Assembly: GCA_022559985.1 (NCBI GenBank)
Contig: JAFJTR010000084.1
Location: 62,001-126,000 of the forward strand
Length of the DNA stretch: 64,000 nt
Origin: Parastagonospora avenae f. sp. tritici 18332-5
Taxonomy: Eukaryota; Ascomycota; Dothideomycetes; Pleosporales; Phaeosphaeriaceae
Direction of reading: 5' to 3'
Shown: positions 23,439 to 33,162 of the stretch, piece by piece
How the letters are laid out: each line of letters opens with the position of its first letter
Position numbering within the stretch: the stretch's first letter is position 1
Notes under the pieces: model-generated
Databases searched by the model: none
Told to the model about the DNA's origin: nothing
What the model saw: the letters and a program-made list of their open reading frames with translations, nothing else
Position numbers and translations under genes: made by a program

Positions 23439-24254
23439 ATGTCTTCCCACGACGCCAAAGAGCCCACCAAACCTACACCCAGACCACGAGCACATGTGAC
23501 ATCCGCGGCAGGGAATATTTACGCACCACGTGCCTTGCCCGTTCTTGTTGAGGCTTTCGAGACCGATCCCAACTTTACGTATTACCTGAACAAGGTTCCC
23601 AAAATATCAAGACCGAAGAGCCTCGAGAAGATCCTACAGTTGATGCTGATGATCGGTGAACTGAACAATGCCACATTCTACGAATCTGGTGCCCTCGATC
23701 CCAGCCTTGGAGAGAGCTCCGAACCACTCTTCCAATCAGCAGCAGTCGTCATGCCACCAGGCAAAGCAGCCACCAATTTCGGACTTCAAGGATGGATCAA
23801 GCTGATACGACAAGGTGTTTTGAAACTCATCTGGCGAGCCGGTTGGAGCGGCTTAAAGAAGATTCTCGTCGAATACCCCTCGGGCGCCGAGCAAGTGAAG
23901 AAGTCTGTTTTCCTCGAGAACGAGCAGTATTACTACCTCCTCATCATTGGCACGGGGACTCAGCATCGTGGCAAAGGATTGGCAGCGGCGATCATCAAAG
24001 AACACCAGCTCATCGCGCAGAAGAAAGGTCTTCCTATGTATCTGGAAGCGAGCAACAAGGGCGCCGCAAAAGTCTATGAAAAGTGCGGATTCGAGCACGT
24101 CATCGTAGCGCCGGAGAAAGAGTTTGTGGTCGGCAAGGGCGAGTGCGATGAGACCGGCGAGAAGGCTAGCGGTGAAAAGGCTGTCGGAGTGAGGATGTAT
24201 CCCATGGTATGGTGGCCAGAAGGCTATGTCCGAAGTAAAGCGGCGCGTGTGTAG
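23439..24254 (+). CDS. GNAT-family N-acetyltransferase
   Basis: Single exon, 271 aa. The GNAT core is visible in the second half: Tyr-Tyr-Tyr-Leu-Leu-Ile-Ile-Gly strand, acetyl-CoA pyrophosphate loop Gln-His-Arg-Gly-Lys-Gly-Leu-Ala (about 175-182), and the later Tyr-Leu-Glu-Ala-Ser...Gly-Ala-Ala-Lys-Val-Tyr-Glu-Lys-Cys-Gly-Phe motif (201-217). Length and layout resemble fungal GNAT proteins with a long N-terminal part; the substrate cannot be inferred. The frame is open upstream of 23439, but this ATG is the first giving a hydrophilic start and has an AAC-ATG context. Its stop is only 23 bp from the stop of the convergent gene at 24278. Confidence 0.86.
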   Translation: MSSHDAKEPTKPTPRPRAHVTSAAGNIYAPRALPVLVEAFETDPNFTYYLNKVPKISRPKSLEKILQLMLMIGELNNATFYESGALDPSLGESSEPLFQSAAVVMPPGKAATNFGLQGWIKLIRQGVLKLIWRAGWSGLKKILVEYPSGAEQVKKSVFLENEQYYYLLIIGTGTQHRGKGLAAAIIKEHQLIAQKKGLPMYLEASNKGAAKVYEKCGFEHVIVAPEKEFVVGKGECDETGEKASGEKAVGVRMYPMVWWPEGYVRSKAARV

Positions 24255-24277
24255 TCGGATCGTAGATGATACCCCTC

Positions 24278-24900
24278 TCATACCACGTCTTCAAGCTGTT
24301 CTTCTCCACACCACGGGAACGTCGACCCTTGCTTTGTCTCCCCATTCTCAGTAGAAATCTCGCATCTGACCACCTCATACCTCGCACCCTCGTAATTATG
24401 TAGCGCATCTTCCTCTTCCTTGTCTTTGACAAAATACATCGCACCTTCCACCAAGTCGCATTCACCTCCATCAACTAGCGCTCGATATTTCCCGCCCCAT
24501 ATCTTGATCTTCCCGCCCTTAATACTCGCTCTCGCAAGCACCGGCAGTTCTTCAAGTCCAATCACACCCCCCAACTTCTCCGGCTCCCCCAACGTCCCGT
24601 AGAAGAAATAAGCAACCGGATACTCATCCTGTCCAGGCGCAGTCATCTCTTGACCACCGAGCGCTTTCCCGTCACTTAGGCCCTTGGCAGCAGGCGTGGG
24701 AGTGGAATGAACAGGCCCTTGCCTGGACCGAGGCGAGTGGCAATGTCGATGCGGGTCTGGATATTTATGATGACGAAGCGGATGTTGGGGCTATATTCGT
24801 CGGTTACAAGCTCTGGATCGTTGGGGAGGTTGATTAGGTCGCGGATTTGGGAGGGAGAGGAGAGGGTCGAGTTCAGCTTGAAGAGGTAGCGGGGCGACAT
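24278..24900 (-). CDS. gamma-glutamylcyclotransferase-like (AIG2-like) protein with probable GC-AG intron
   Basis: Proposed exons 24900..24723 and 24648..24278; 182 aa. The second exon holds the GGCT/AIG2 fold: Tyr-Phe-Phe-Tyr-Gly-Thr-Leu substrate loop, a Gly-Gly-Lys-Tyr-Arg-Ala-Leu strand, Val-Glu-Gly-Ala, and Asn-Tyr-Glu-Gly-Ala-Arg-Tyr-Glu-Val with the likely catalytic Glu. The upstream frame (Met-Ser-Pro-Arg-Tyr-Leu-Phe-Lys-Leu...Thr-Arg-Leu-Gly-Pro) reads as coding and lies one frame off. A 74-nt intron with donor AG|GCAAGG and acceptor TCAAG joins the two frames. A weak GT donor 6 nt upstream of the GC donor also works, and a one-base frameshift cannot be excluded. If only the second exon is used, translation would start at 24646. 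Reaction if active: release of 5-oxoproline from gamma-glutamyl compounds. Confidence 0.75.
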
Positions 24901-25389
24901 TGTGAGGACGGGTCGGATGTGTAAATTTGTGTCATTGCGAGAAGAGAAGCAAGGGATTGCGTTGGATAGCAGTTTATAAGTAGGCGTAGACCAGTGCGTG
25001 ACTCCTATTGTGCGTACCATGGTAGGCGCAACCAGACAAATTCTGCTTTCGCATTTCTTGGTCAAGACGTACTACGGCTTATAATTGCCTTCAGCAACCG
25101 TTCACACTCGTGCATTTGCAGCGATTCATGATTATTTCGTCCTTGATTGCAGAAAGATGACCACATCGGATCTGATTGGTCTGACTGGTCTTTTGTGTCA
25201 CGTGACTTGGCGTCTTCGCTAAAATCTCAACCTGGTGCTAAAGTTTCTATGCAATGCGTAAACGCCTTCAAGATCCATCGAGATCAGCGGACATTGCATC
25301 GCCTCTGGGATCTTTAGATTGATTGCGATGTTGAGGTCTCAATTGTAGCAGGAGTAGTGACCACGAGGACACTTTACCATTTCTTTACC
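24901..25389. other. divergent promoter region
   Basis: Between the minus-strand GGCT-like gene and the plus-strand rhomboid gene. The minus-strand frame of the GGCT-like gene stays open up to 25065 with other in-frame ATGs. No further features. Confidence 0.5.
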
Positions 25390-26708
25390 ATGGCTCTCCT
25401 ACTTCGTCCCAGGCAACCAATCACAGGATGCTTCATGCAGCTCAGAGGATATGTACGAGCAGATTCTCAGATTCCCAAGGCTCCTTTATCGCAAAATTCC
25501 ACACATGCACGCTTTGCATCGCGATCGAGTCGACCACAGAAACTACCCAAGAGCTCAAACCCCATCAAGCCTACAGTTCGCCGCACTGCTGAACTATACA
25601 CTCGAAAACTGCAACCTGATCTCTCCACGTCTAAGAAGGCTGCTTTTTTGTTGAATCATGTGAACAAACTCAAGAGCGGAGCTCCCATCGAAGCCAAGGT
25701 TGTGGCACCAAAAGTCGAACTTCCTGCACCAGTCGTGGAGGCGCAAATTGTACCCGAGGAAAATGGAGCGAAGACCGTTGAGATCGATGAGGAGGAGTTG
25801 GCAATACAACGTCGGATTGTCAAGAATCGACGTAAAATTCTATGGCCTGGCGTTTGGACTGTGTTTGCCGTTGCTGGCACCTTTGGCGTCTTCGCATTCT
25901 TGGACACAAAGTTTGGTTCACAATCGTCTGATGAGTCCAAGCCTTCCGAGCGCGCGCAAATACCCCAGACCTGGTACATGACGCCGGCTGTTGTTATAGA
26001 AGGTGTCAAGGCTGGTTGGGCCGAGCTCGATAATCTCACAATTGGCATCGCAGTCCTCTGCGTTGCTATGCACTTTCTCAGAAAATCGCCGCTGCCGATA
26101 TGGGAGAGGCTCATCCACATTACTGGCGAGAAGAGATATACCGCGTTCACGTACCCGTTGATACACAGCAATTGGGCTCATCTCGGCAACAACTTTTTTG
26201 GGCTTTGCTGGTTCTTGCCCAGCGTGGTGCATTACTTCGACTACGACAAATTCCATGCCGCTACCTTTCTCATCACCGTCCCTTTGATCACCACATTCCT
26301 GCAACGCTTCGTATTTCGCTGGACCACTGTGAGAGGTATACCACTCAACATGGGCGCGAGCGGGGCTATCGCAGCTGCGCTTGGAGCATTTTGCGTGGCA
26401 TATCCCGCCGAGAAAGTATGGACGCCGAACTTTGTGGTATTCCGTTTGGATGCAAAATACTGTGGAGTGCTATATGTTGCATGGCAGCTGGTCTCTGAGA
26501 TCAAGGCACCTAAAGGAGGTGGCAGTCGACCAGATTTCATTGTGAGTGCATCCGTTACTTGATCGGAGTTTGACACTGACAAGTACAGGTTCACACATTG
26601 AGCTTGATGCTAGGCGCTGCATACGTCTATTTCGATGTTAAAGAGAATGTATGGAAGCCATTAGTTGCACAACTTGCAAGCAAAAATGACCGGTCAGCGC
26701 AGGCTTGA
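25390..26708 (+). CDS. rhomboid-family intramembrane serine protease, probably mitochondrial
   Basis: Exons 25390..26541 and 26589..26708 with a 47-nt intron (GTGAGT donor); 423 aa. The N-terminus is basic, Ser/Arg-rich and nearly free of acid for about 70 residues, as in a mitochondrial presequence; a first membrane helix lies near 150-170. The rhomboid core follows: His-x4-His-Leu-Gly-Asn-Asn (H259, H264, N268), the catalytic Ser motif Met-Gly-Ala-Ser-Gly-Ala (S324), and the last helix beginning Val-His-Thr-Leu-Ser-Leu-Met-Leu-Gly with the presumed catalytic H386 two codons after the splice junction. The His-x6-Gly spacing is kept, but the usual Gly-Gly after the His is Leu-Ser. It resembles PARL/Pcp1-type proteases. 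Unspliced reading would lose the catalytic His. The in-frame GTG at 25357 is not the start. Confidence 0.87.
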
Positions 26709-27140
26709 TCGTTCGGATAGCTCGGCATTGCCTGGTGCCGTCAAACCACTTTCACCATAGCCGCACCACTCCACTCAGCCTCAACAAACGTACATCGTCA
26801 CTGCTGCGCCACATCCGCGGTGGCACTCGTCATGCGCCTCAATTTGCAGACCTGTTCGCAGACTTTCGAATGAAGTGAAGCTGGGCCTACGGAACACACG
26901 GCTTTGCTGTGCAAAGACGCGAATAGGAAACGCCGGAAAGCAGCCGGGCCCAGAAAGTTAGTTTCGAGCAACGTCACCCACCAGAATGCGCCCAGCGAGG
27001 GCGCAACGCGACATATAAGCTTGAAGAAGTCCTCGTGGCAGCACATTTGTTTGTTATTTACAACGACTGAGCGCAATAGGCACATCGCAGGCAACTTCAA
27101 AAGCGTCTTCTACAGTAATCGGCACCTGATACACGACACC
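26709..27140. other. intergenic
   Basis: 3' flank of the rhomboid gene and promoter of the Pmp3-like gene; nothing else recognised. Confidence 0.5.
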
Positions 27141-27410
27141 ATGCCATCAAGCACAGTATGAGGTCTAGTAACTCACAACCTGCGCATCTACTCATCGACT
27201 TCACAGGGCACAATTCTACTCTACTTCCTCGCGATATGGCTCCCCTTCCTGCCGGTCTCAATACGACGAGGATGCAGTGCAGACCTTCTCATCAACATTC
27301 TCCTGTGTTGCTTGGGATGGATTCCTGGAGTTATCCACGCCTGGTACATCATTAGTAAGACGGAGAGGCACCCCCGATCAATGGGACGTCCTGATGGAAA
27401 GAGATATTGA
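27141..27410 (+). CDS. Pmp3/UPF0057 plasma-membrane proteolipid
   Basis: Two exons, 27141..27155 (five codons) and 27207..27410, with a 51-nt intron; 72 aa. The body is the two-helix UPF0057 fold: a first hydrophobic helix, then Arg-Arg-Gly-Cys-Ser-Ala-Asp-Leu-Leu-Ile-Asn-Ile-Leu-Leu, and a second helix ending Trp-Ile-Pro-Gly-Val-Ile-His-Ala-Trp-Tyr-Ile-Ile. Family members (yeast Pmp3, plant RCI2/LTI6) are about 55 aa and affect membrane potential and cation/stress tolerance. This one has a 20-residue basic tail ending Gly-Lys-Arg-Tyr and lacks the usual longer N-terminal lead-in, so it may be a divergent paralogue. The tiny first exon is supported by a good donor (GTATGA) and by the reading frame. 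Confidence 0.85.
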
Positions 27411-27807
27411 GACAAAACGAATATGAGGTCGATTTATTGATTCTGTGTATGGAGCGCAACTTGTATTATACATCTGTCTAGGGAAGCGTTGGTGTTAAAG
27501 TGCCAGGAATCAAATGTACTTTCAACCACGACGTCGCATCACACGTGAACGCGCATCGCTCACGCGACAAACGACAAAGATCCGCCCGTCTTTAATCTGT
27601 CATAATCGGCATGTATCCTAGTGTCGCATCGCGTTGCGTCGCGCTCAGCAGTACCTTGATGGCGCGATGACAGAACGTTGGTTGGACTGCTATGCGACGG
27701 CCATCAGGGTGCTGCCACACATCATTCGAATCACCCGAAGCTAAATTTTCACGACCTCCTCCATCTCCAGCGAATTTGCAACGAAATCGCCCATTCATAC
27801 CATCACG
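27411..27807. other. intergenic
   Basis: 3' flank of the Pmp3-like gene and probable promoter/leader of the ribosomal protein gene. No gene recognised. Confidence 0.5.
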
Positions 27808-28083
27808 ATGTCGCACGACGCGGTGTACTACTCCCGCCCACGCACTTATGGCAAAGGCTCGCGCAGCTGGTATGTCACGCTGTACACGATTTTGTGATGC
27901 AGTTACTGACTAGAGCGAAGTATTGTAAATGGCGAGAAGAAGAAGTCTGGTCTCATTCGCAAGTACGGGCTTAACATGAGCCGTCAAGCGTTCCGCGAAA
28001 AGGCGGCGGACATGGGTTGGGTCAAGGTATGCTCACACGAGCGTGTCATTCCGCAAAGCGCTAACGAAACACAGTACCGTTGA
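27808..28083 (+). CDS. rps29: cytosolic ribosomal protein uS14 (S29), divergent zinc site
   Basis: Three exons: 27808..27869, 27921..28026, 28075..28083; 58 aa (family about 56). The last exon is only Tyr-Arg-stop. Hallmarks: [13 protein letters not shown], then Gly-Leu-Ile-Arg-Lys-Tyr-Gly-Leu-Asn, then Phe-Arg-Glu-Lys-Ala and Val-Lys-Tyr-Arg. uS14 sits in the 40S head. Human S29 binds zinc through four Cys (two CxxC pairs). Here only the first Cys remains; the second is lost in an Ile-Val-Asn-Gly-Glu-Lys stretch that is two residues longer, and the second pair reads Met-Ser-Arg-Gln-Ala. The first intron uses acceptor GCGAAG; a different acceptor could change the residues just after Cys21 but not the Ser/Ala substitutions. 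The final intron has a GCTAACG branch site. Confidence 0.85.
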
Positions 28084-28248
28084 AGCAGTATATAAGACAA
28101 GGCTTGGTATGACTCAATGTATTCTAGCCATCCATCTAGCTCCATTGTAATTCATCCAGTCCCCATGCAAAGCTGAATAACCTCACCAACCCCATCCACC
28201 AAACCACTAAATCCCTCCAGCACCATGCATAACCCCTCCTTCCACCCT

Positions 28249-29046
28249 TCAATCCTGATCCGACTTCTTATACACCTCCTTATAGTATGCCCTTGCCTCC
28301 ACCTTCCTCGCCGTCCACGTATCCTGCAGCTCCTTCTCCGTCTTGCCCGGAAACTTGCCCGTGCTGGCAATCAGCTTGAAGCCCTTTTTTCCCTTCTCCT
28401 TGCTCTTGCAGAGCAGCGCCAGGCTCTCGCGGTTCCACGCGAAGCCCGGCTGCAGGTAGGTGATTTCTCGGGGCCGGCTGCCGTCGCCCCTGGATCGGCG
28501 GGGAGGTCGCGTATAGGTAGCGGAGGGAGGTCCAGGCGAGAAGTCGGGAGATGGGGAAGGGGAGTAAGAGTGGCGCTGGACGTAGCTGTAGCCGCCTTGT
28601 TGGGCTTGAGGAGCAGGCTGTTCGTAGCCGAGGCTGCCGGTTGGAGCCTGTTGGATTTGAAGTTGGCAACGGCCGGCGTTAGTGTGGTTGAAGTCGCCTG
28701 GCTGAGTGTGCTGGGATTGAGGAGGGGAGTCTGGAAGGCGACGCGTTAGCAAGATGGTCTTCAATCGTTCTGGGGGATGCGAGCTTACTGTAGGTAGGGT
28801 ATTGAGCGCGCTCAGGCTGCGCTACAGCCGGCGCGTTAGCTTGCAGTAGCACTTTGGAGGAGTCGGTGTCGTTGTCTGATGGAAGATGTGGTCGTTGTGT
28901 ACCTTGTTCTCGTGCATGGAATCGCGTGATATTTTCCATGTTGCGAGCGGATGAAACCTCGAAAGGCTCCTGCAAATCGTAATTAGAAAGTTTCGAGCTG
29001 AATGTAAGTAGCAATCACTACTCACTGGGTAGTCATAGTTAGACAT
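28249..29046 (-). CDS. protein of unknown function, Gln/Pro/Ser-rich with conserved basic C-terminus
   Basis: Three exons: 29046..29026 (seven codons), 28969..28789, 28730..28249; 227 aa. Introns have good donors (GTGAGT, GTAAGC) and join frames exactly. Residues 1-150 are Gln/Pro/Ser/Tyr-rich and probably disordered. The last 65 residues look folded: Pro-Gly-Phe-Ala-Trp-Asn-Arg, Leu-Ala-Leu-Leu-Cys-Lys-Ser-Lys, Gly-Phe-Lys-Leu-Ile-Ala, Leu-Gln-Asp-Thr-Trp, and a Lys-rich end. I do not recognise the family and assign no function. It converges with the S29 gene, whose stop is 165 bp away. Confidence 0.75.
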
Positions 29047-29606
29047 CGTGGAAGATAGTTTACCACTTTGGTCTATCTTCTGGGTCGGTTGTACTGGTTG
29101 GAGGAAGAGCGATCGTAGTGGGGGAAGCATGGATTATATGTCCCCTGGAGACACGGGGTGAAAGCGGATTGCTATACGTCAGGGCGGGGGACAATAGGAG
29201 ACCAAATGTGAAGGGCGGAAGGTCAAACGAATGGCTGCCCCGCACAAAGACGGATTCACCTCGACAGCTCTGGTGGCGAGCGAACAAAGAGAGAGAGAGA
29301 GCGTTCCCGGCCTTTCTTATAGGTCTGATTATCTACACATGCTCTGGTTGGCCACGCGAATAGAGCATGAGTGCTACTCAGGAGGCGGGCTTACCGTACG
29401 TGACTGCACAGGTGAGGATGGCGAACGGGGAGAAGCACGGTGATAACGTCTGGGCATGTTATACAGATGAATTGAAGTGTGAGAATAACATGTGATTGGT
29501 ATTATGAAGATGCATACATCTGCATTGTGTCAAGAGACCTTGGTCCGCGCGTTGCGCCCCCGTCTACCTGAATTTCATAGCCGTAAGTTGAGCTCAAGAC
29601 CAAGCT
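29047..29606. other. intergenic
   Basis: Promoter of the minus-strand gene at 28249..29046 and 3' flank of the next minus-strand gene. No gene or repeat recognised. Confidence 0.5.
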
Positions 29607-30400
29607 TCAACGCCACTGACTTTCGACATCCTCCTGGCTTGCATGCCACAGCCGCTGATCCCAGTCCGAGTTTTGCTGATCTCCGTACGTGGGGTCATGG
29701 GTGTACGTTGGCTGATGGTGTGTCTGCGTGGCCTGCTGGTGAATGTACGTAGGTTGTTGTTGATTGAACGCAGGTTGATGATCGAAAGCTCCACGATAAC
29801 GATCAGAGAACATAGAGGCCGCAGCGTTCACTGAAGACGTGTGCGAGTCGTTGTGCCAGGTCATAGCAGCCTGGGTGTGCTGCGGCTGTGGTACCAAAGG
29901 TCGCTCAGCAGGAGCACTCATCGCCTGGTAATAGTCCGGGCTCGTTTGAGTGATCGAGTGTTGAGAATAGGACGGACGAGCTAAGCTATCAGCGGCTATA
30001 CCGGTGGTAGCGAGACACAATACTGACCTGGTGCGTCGCTCAACGATCGTCCAAAGATGTTGCGGAACAGGTTGATCTTGGTGTACACGACTTGTCCATC
30101 GATCTGATAACCTCGTCGAGCCAATGCCATGTGTAGGAATAGTCCAGGTGTGCCAATGTTGTTGTCTTGCATGATATCAAAGGCTTCCCCGAGTATAACT
30201 TTGAGTACGCCAGCGGTAACGCCTAGATCTGCTGCGAGTGTTGCAAGCGCGAGCTTGCCGGTATAGCTCCCTTCGGTGGCCATGTTGCTCATGTACATAC
30301 TTGGAGGCTCGTGATAGTTGGACGGGGGAGTCGCACGATTATACATCGAGTTGATCGGTGGGCTGTCGAGATGTGGAAGCCGGTTGTCAGATTTGTACAT
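29607..30400 (-). CDS. protein of unknown function with central conserved-looking domain and Gln/His-rich tail
   Basis: Two exons, 30400..30028 and 29980..29607, with a 47-nt intron (GTCAGT..CTTAG); 248 aa. About residues 45-120 look like a small folded domain of mainly helical character (Lys-Leu-Ala-Leu-Ala-Thr-Leu-Ala-Ala-Asp-Leu, Leu-Phe-Leu-His-Met-Ala-Leu-Ala-Arg-Arg-Gly-Tyr, Asn-Leu-Phe-Arg-Asn-Ile-Phe-Gly-Arg). The C-terminal half is Gln/His/Thr/Tyr-rich and low in complexity. An in-frame stop lies upstream of the chosen ATG, though an extra 5' exon cannot be excluded. I do not recognise it. Like its neighbour at 28249 it combines a short ordered part with a Gln-rich part. Confidence 0.7.
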
Positions 30401-30760
30401 GTCCGTATCACGTGCGCTCTATCGTGACAACATGGTGAAAGAGGCCAAACGAGGTATTCCGCTTACATAATGACTCACACGAATATTGTCGCGGAAGGGC
30501 GGGCTTTGCTGCTAGAGACTGCGTCGTAGAGTTGGGAAAATGCAGGTCTTGCAGGCGTAGCAGTGAGCGGTCCGTAACAATTTTGTTGATGCATCGATCA
30601 TGGAGACTGGGTTGAAATGTCAAATATCAGCCAGTGGCATTGAAGAAATATATACAAAATTAAGATAAACAAGAATTGAACGACAAGCGTGCGACATGCT
30701 TGCCATGAGCAGTGTCCCGTTTAATGGACTGCCCTGAACAGATCCTCGAGCACGGGACGC
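30401..30760. other. intergenic
   Basis: 5' flank of the gene at 29607 and 3' flank of the polygalacturonase, both minus strand. A minus-strand frame at 30408..30623 has no recognisable features and may be leader sequence. Confidence 0.45.
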
Positions 30761-31951
30761 TTAGCAAAAAGCACCAGCAGGCACATTCAAGCACTTGGAG
30801 CTCTTCTGGCCTCCAGTAATGCTGTTGCCACTCCATGTCCAACCCGAGCAAGCACCCTTAGCACAGAGAATGTATACGTTCGTGCCCTTGGAAGCAACAG
30901 TGCCCGTAACACCCTGGATCGACAACCCCGTAATCGGCACGCCAGCAGTAGGCGTGCCAGTCGGGCTACCATTCTGGTAGTCCTGCTCAACAACAATGCC
31001 ATACTTAGCGATGTTCGAGAGCTTAATGTTCTTGTACGTGACGCCGCTGACGGACCCAGTCGCGCCGTAGACGGTCTTGATGCGCACGCCGTTGTCCGAG
31101 TCGGAGATGCTGGAGTTGAGGATGTTGACGTTCTTGACGATGTTGTCAGAGCGGCCGCCTACGGAGCCGATGGAGATGCCGTGACCGCCGCTGCAGGTGC
31201 AGCCGGTGAAGGTGATGTCTGAGCCGGAGTTGATTGCAAGGCAATCGTCTTGGTTCTTGATGTTGGCATTGGAGATGGTGATGCCCGTCGAGCTGCCGAC
31301 GTCGAATGCGTCGGTGTTGTGGCCGCCGTTCGCGACGTCACCGGCAGTGTTGTCGATGGTGATGTGGTCGAGGGTGAGGCTGGTGGCTTGGTTGATAGAG
31401 AAACCTTGAACGGGGGTATTCTTGATGTTGAGATTGGTGATCTTCGAGGACTTTAAGGAGTGTGCGAAGAAGAACTGTAATGTCAGTATGGGCTCCTGAA
31501 CTGTCATATGTATGTGCTCACCTTTGGCTTCTTCTTGCCTCCGTTGCTGCCCTTTCCATCCCACCACTTGGCACCAGCGGCGTCAATGAGATGGCCAGTA
31601 GCACCGGTAACGCTGATACTGTTGCCAGAAACTGAAATCAATGGGCCTTCCCACTCCTTGTAGCCAAAGGTAGTCGTGCCCTGGAAGGTGACCTACGGAT
31701 GTGAGCAAAGAATGCTAGTAGCCCATATTGGCACTCACTGTTGTACCGTCCTTGAGCTTGGTGAGGTCAAGGGTCGTCCCTGCTGGGACTGTCATGTCCT
31801 TGATGATGATAGCTGAGCAGGATGCTTTCCCACTGGCGAGAGCAGCCGCATCCGAAAAGGTGCAATCTGCACGAGTACTAAGGCTCGAAGGTGCTGCATA
31901 CGCGAGCGCACCAGCGCTGAGAAGAAGAAATGTGACCTGCATGGCGACCAT
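30761..31951 (-). CDS. secreted endopolygalacturonase (GH28)
   Basis: Three exons: 31951..31739, 31692..31522, 31474..30761; 365 aa, normal for the family. A signal peptide (about 20 residues, ending Tyr-Ala-Ala) precedes a short propeptide with a Thr-Arg site. GH28 signatures in order: Asn-Thr-Asp-Ala-Phe-Asp, Asn-Gln-Asp-Asp-Cys (D204, D205), [10 protein letters not shown] with the catalytic-region His, Arg-Ile-Lys substrate-binding triad, and a conserved Lys-Tyr-Gly-Ile-Val. All expected catalytic residues are present. It hydrolyses alpha-1,4-galacturonan in the plant cell wall. Both introns are about 47 nt with GTGAG donors. Translation could also start at the second Met, three codons in. 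TATA-like strings lie about 105 bp upstream. Confidence 0.95.
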
Positions 31952-33162
31952 GATGATGAGTGATGGAAATTAGAGAGAGACTGCAAAGGTGAAGGAGCTG
32001 GTAGCAAAGAATGAACTGAACGCTGGATGCATCATCAAAGCTTCTTTCTCATCGTTATACTTATACAATTGACAGAGCCTCCGGTATCACCGCCGTGAGT
32101 CGTGGCCCAGAGTCGTGGGCATTGTGGATTTCTTCCGAAGCTTGTCGTTCTGGGCAAGGCTTGGGTTCTCCTAGATTAAGGGTGGGTGTGGAGATGATGA
32201 GACTAATGCAGTGACGCCGAACGATAGTTGATATTGAGTGTGACCATTCTGTGAGGTGTGCATCTAAATTTCCTAAGACGATTTCAATCTGTTGTCATCA
32301 TGGAGCATTGCCAAAGCTTCATGGGCTTCTGCCTCTTCAAACTAAAGAAAGCAGATGTCATCGTACTAAATTTCCATAATAGCATCCATCTATTGAGCTC
32401 GCTTATCACGCATGTCTTCCAGCAGGATCGCGTGCCGCCAGTCGATGCGCGAACGGGACCATCCCTGCCCTGTCAAATTTCGGGAGGCGCATGGTGAAAC
32501 GAACGCGTGTGCGGACGCCACAATCCCATCTGTTTGGTGGATCAATCTCACCTTTCTAGAAAACATGGCGCTCGGACTCGAAACAGGATACAGATGGTGC
32601 AACGTCTGTGATTGATGGAATGTGCATGCATGACAAGAGGGGTTGGCCGAAGAGGTCTGGAGTGCTGCCGGAGGAGGCTCCGTGCAGATTAATCGAGTCG
32701 CTAAACACCACGACCATCGTCACGACTACCCAAAACGTGTCTCCGCGTGATTCTGTTGTATGTCGTGTGAATTCGAGCTCAGCATGTTGTTTCCACGAAT
32801 GGCATGGAGTTGACTTTAGTTATTATCATCGATTAGCTAGGTAGCTGGACTAACATAGACTTTGTCACGCATGCAGCGGAACTTGCAAGGTAGATAATCG
32901 GCAGTACTACAGTAAAAGACACTCATCTCGTTGCGCACGGAGAGGCTGTTGGTATTCGATTGACATATTCTAGACGCGTCGCATCTTGATTGAAGCGCTC
33001 CGAAATAGTCAAAGGCGACGAAGAACGTCCGAATAAAGCGAGATGGTTGCTCCATATGAAATGCCGTGCGCCCGTGAGCTGCCCTCAGCTTCCTCCACCA
33101 GTGGAGATCAAAGCCTCAAGAGCGTGCGTACCTTGTACCCCAAGCCTTGGCTGTGCTTACCC
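31952..33162. other. intergenic
   Basis: Promoter of the polygalacturonase (minus strand) followed by about 1 kb in which no gene is supported. Confidence 0.45.

Noticed and set aside
26542..26708. Rhomboid at 25390 taken as a dead protease because the open frame stops before the catalytic His
   Set aside because: Splicing at 26541/26589 adds a final helix with Val-His and the expected His-x6-Gly spacing, so both Ser and His are present; only the Gly-Gly after His differs.
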